Shown here: positions 4,449 through 5,620 of the stretch, piece by piece
Layout: every line of letters begins with the position of its first letter
How positions within the stretch are numbered: the first letter of the stretch is position 1
Assembly: GCA_016764155.1 (NCBI GenBank)
Contig: JAESSK010000009.1
Location: 11,913 to 17,532, forward strand
DNA length: 5,620 nucleotides
Direction: 5' to 3'
From: Rhizobiaceae bacterium
GTDB taxonomy: Bacteria; Pseudomonadota; Alphaproteobacteria; Rhizobiales; Rhizobiaceae
Notes under the pieces: model-generated
Told to the model about the DNA's origin: nothing
Databases searched by the model: none
The model's input: only the letters and a program-made list of their open reading frames with translations
Translations under genes and position numbers: made by a program

Positions 4449-5381
4449 ACTTTAGTTTTAGATGCCAAACCCTGGCTCCCAGATGGATATTGTACTCTGT
4501 TCGACGCCATTGAAAAAGCTGGTGAAGCCTTGTTCAAAGATTGGACCGGCGAAGAGCGGAAGTGTCACAGACTTGACATATCTCCTTCATTTAGAAGAAC
4601 GTGGCGATCAAAATTGGAGTGTGAATTTGAGTTTTCTGTTAAAATAGCAATCAAGACTCAAATTGAAAACAGGCCCGATGACTACTCCCATATTTTGAAT
4701 CTCGAAGAGACCACTCAGGAAACCAATGAGCGAGAGTGCGTAGAAAATTCTCTGATGACGTTGGGTTTATTAGGTGAAAATTCTCTTTTCTTTCCGGGAA
4801 AAGATGCCCCATCTTTAGATGACTGGCTCGTTGTTTTTGCTGATGCGAATATCTCATCCATGAAGGATAAGGTCTTGCACCGGATAGCTCGACGAGACGA
4901 TGTTGAAGCAATTTGTAGGCAGGCACTTTTTGCCAAAAGAGGAGAAATGCCAAGGTGCAAAAGCTACCACACTAGAGGAGATGGATTGCTAATCGATTTC
5001 CCGGCTCATTTATGGTGGACACAAACTGGTGCAGATGCGATTCAGTCAGGTGCACCCGGCGTATTTATCACAATTGATGGCGGGCAACATTTTCCAATAT
5101 GCTATGAAAACGAACTGGCTGAAGCTGTCTTGGAAATGCAAAACAGCCAGCCAGTCGAGAAAGAAAAACCAGCCCTTAATGATGCTGTGAAAAAAGCCAC
5201 AAAATGGCTCGATGATTTGATTGCTGAATCTCCTGATAAAAAAACAATGTATGGAAAAGACGCAAAAAAACAGATGAAGTCGGAATATGGGTTAGGCACA
5301 GGCCAGGCAAAAGGTGTTTGGGATATATCGGTTGGAAACAACAAGGCTTGGCAAAAACCGGGGCCGACCGCAAAGCAATAA
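4446..5381 (+). CDS. Unrecognised 311-residue element protein with possible C-terminal DNA-binding tail
   Basis: I do not recognise this protein. It is soluble, with no signal peptide or membrane segment. Visible parts: an N-terminal region with WLPDGYCTLFDAIEKAGEALF (2-30); a polar middle (30-160); a basic, Cys-containing stretch RGEMPRCKSY (166-174); WW at 190-191; a hydrophobic strand GVFITIDGG (205-213); a Pro/Glu-rich hinge near 235-243; and a Lys-rich, helical C-terminus (246-311) ending KAWQKPGPTAK. That ending resembles the helical tail 'aW..a...W.kpGr.k' I associate with hypothetical proteins on alphaproteobacterial elements, so DNA binding is a guess. It starts 95 bases after the integrase, with no clear promoter between, so it is probably co-transcribed. 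The structured leader suggests its translation is controlled. An excision or replication accessory role, or cargo, are all possible. Confidence 0.8.
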   Translation: MTLVLDAKPWLPDGYCTLFDAIEKAGEALFKDWTGEERKCHRLDISPSFRRTWRSKLECEFEFSVKIAIKTQIENRPDDYSHILNLEETTQETNERECVENSLMTLGLLGENSLFFPGKDAPSLDDWLVVFADANISSMKDKVLHRIARRDDVEAICRQALFAKRGEMPRCKSYHTRGDGLLIDFPAHLWWTQTGADAIQSGAPGVFITIDGGQHFPICYENELAEAVLEMQNSQPVEKEKPALNDAVKKATKWLDDLIAESPDKKTMYGKDAKKQMKSEYGLGTGQAKGVWDISVGNNKAWQKPGPTAKQ

Positions 5382-5595
5382 GTTCCCCAATTTCGATTGG
5401 AGTTCGATTCAGAAAAATAGTTGGTCATCCGAACAATTCATAATCGGCTGTTTTCTCATGTTCCGCCATGCAAATAGTTCGATTGATAGTTCGAACTCCT
5501 AAATGAGTTCGGAAGTCTGACTATTCTCTTTCGTAGCAGTTACATTTCCCTTCGTGAGCAGCACATACCGCGCTGCGCAGATCATGGAGTAAGAA
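5382..5595. other. Intergenic region with regulatory repeats
   Basis: No gene is visible here. Just after the stop codon, CCAAT-TTCG-ATTGG (5387-5400) makes a perfect 5-bp stem with a TTCG loop. No T-tract follows, so it is at best a weak terminator or an RNA stabiliser. The rest holds the GTTCGA/GTTCGG box array described separately and about 80 bases of leader for the next gene. I found no promoter with both boxes at proper spacing. Confidence 0.45.
5402..5512. promoter_or_regulatory. Array of five GTTCGA/GTTCGG boxes: putative operator region
   Basis: GTTCGA lies at 5402-5407, 5477-5482 and 5489-5494. GTTCGG lies at 5507-5512, and its reverse complement CCGAAC at 5429-5434. Two copies form a 12-base tandem repeat beginning ATAGTTCGA (5474 and 5486). 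The second of these is part of a perfect 10-bp palindrome AGTTCGAACT (5488-5497). CGAACTC (5492-5498) also pairs with GAGTTCG (5505-5511) around 6 bases. This density before a gene start points to binding sites for an element regulator; iteron-like replication sites are an alternative. Confidence 0.5.
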
Positions 5596-5620
5596 ATGAA
5601 CGCAGCTATTGACAATATCA
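5596..5620 (+). CDS. Start of a gene running off the window
   Basis: ATG 5596 is preceded by GGAG (5586-5589) at 6 bases, a good ribosome binding site. It opens a frame reading MNAAIDNI to the last base. Eight residues are too few to assign a family. Its place downstream of the GTTCGA box array, in the same direction as the integrase, fits an element gene. A small helix-turn-helix or excisionase-type regulator is common at this spot, but nothing in the visible residues shows it. Confidence 0.55.

Overview
The window looks like a piece of an alphaproteobacterial chromosome of moderate GC with the left end of an integrated mobile element in it. The lineage is inferred from the style of the tyrosine integrase and its tRNA-Lys target, not from a marker gene, so it is tentative.

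Left part (1-2946, chromosomal or older flank): the 3' end of a Gly/Ser/Ala-rich protein gene closes with a clear intrinsic terminator. About 270 bases without a convincing gene follow. Then comes a two-gene unit, a membrane acyltransferase-3-like protein whose stop overlaps the start of a membrane-anchored YqiA/UPF0227-type alpha/beta hydrolase. The acyltransferase appears to carry its family halves in reversed order (C-terminal half first), as if circularly permuted or cut from a tandem pair. Together the two could add and remove acyl groups on an envelope glycan, but that is inference. A gene-poor 320-base stretch with small hairpins and a tRNA D-arm-like sequence follows.

Element boundary (2947-3136): a 48-base 3' fragment of a tRNA-Lys(TTT) gene lies on the minus strand, from the anticodon loop to CCA. 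It is the expected scar of integration into a tRNA gene. Next to it are two near-identical 14-bp direct repeats (candidate integrase arm sites). One of them fills the spacer of the putative integrase promoter, and an array of TGGTTGCTA boxes sits over the start of transcription. This arrangement suggests integrase autoregulation.

Element genes (3151-5620): a tyrosine recombinase of 399 residues has the catalytic R, K, HxxR and Y, but Gln at the usual His/Trp position. It is followed at 95 bp by an unrecognised 311-residue protein. Between them lies a compact, strongly structured leader: an 8-bp closing stem encloses two hairpins, and the loop of the second hairpin can pair either with a downstream tail (pseudoknot) or with the Shine-Dalgarno of the next gene. 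This looks like an undescribed cis-regulatory RNA and is the best candidate for something new here. After the unknown gene there is a 214-base intergenic region with five GTTCGA/GTTCGG boxes in both orientations. It leads to the first codons of another gene, which has a good ribosome binding site and runs off the window.
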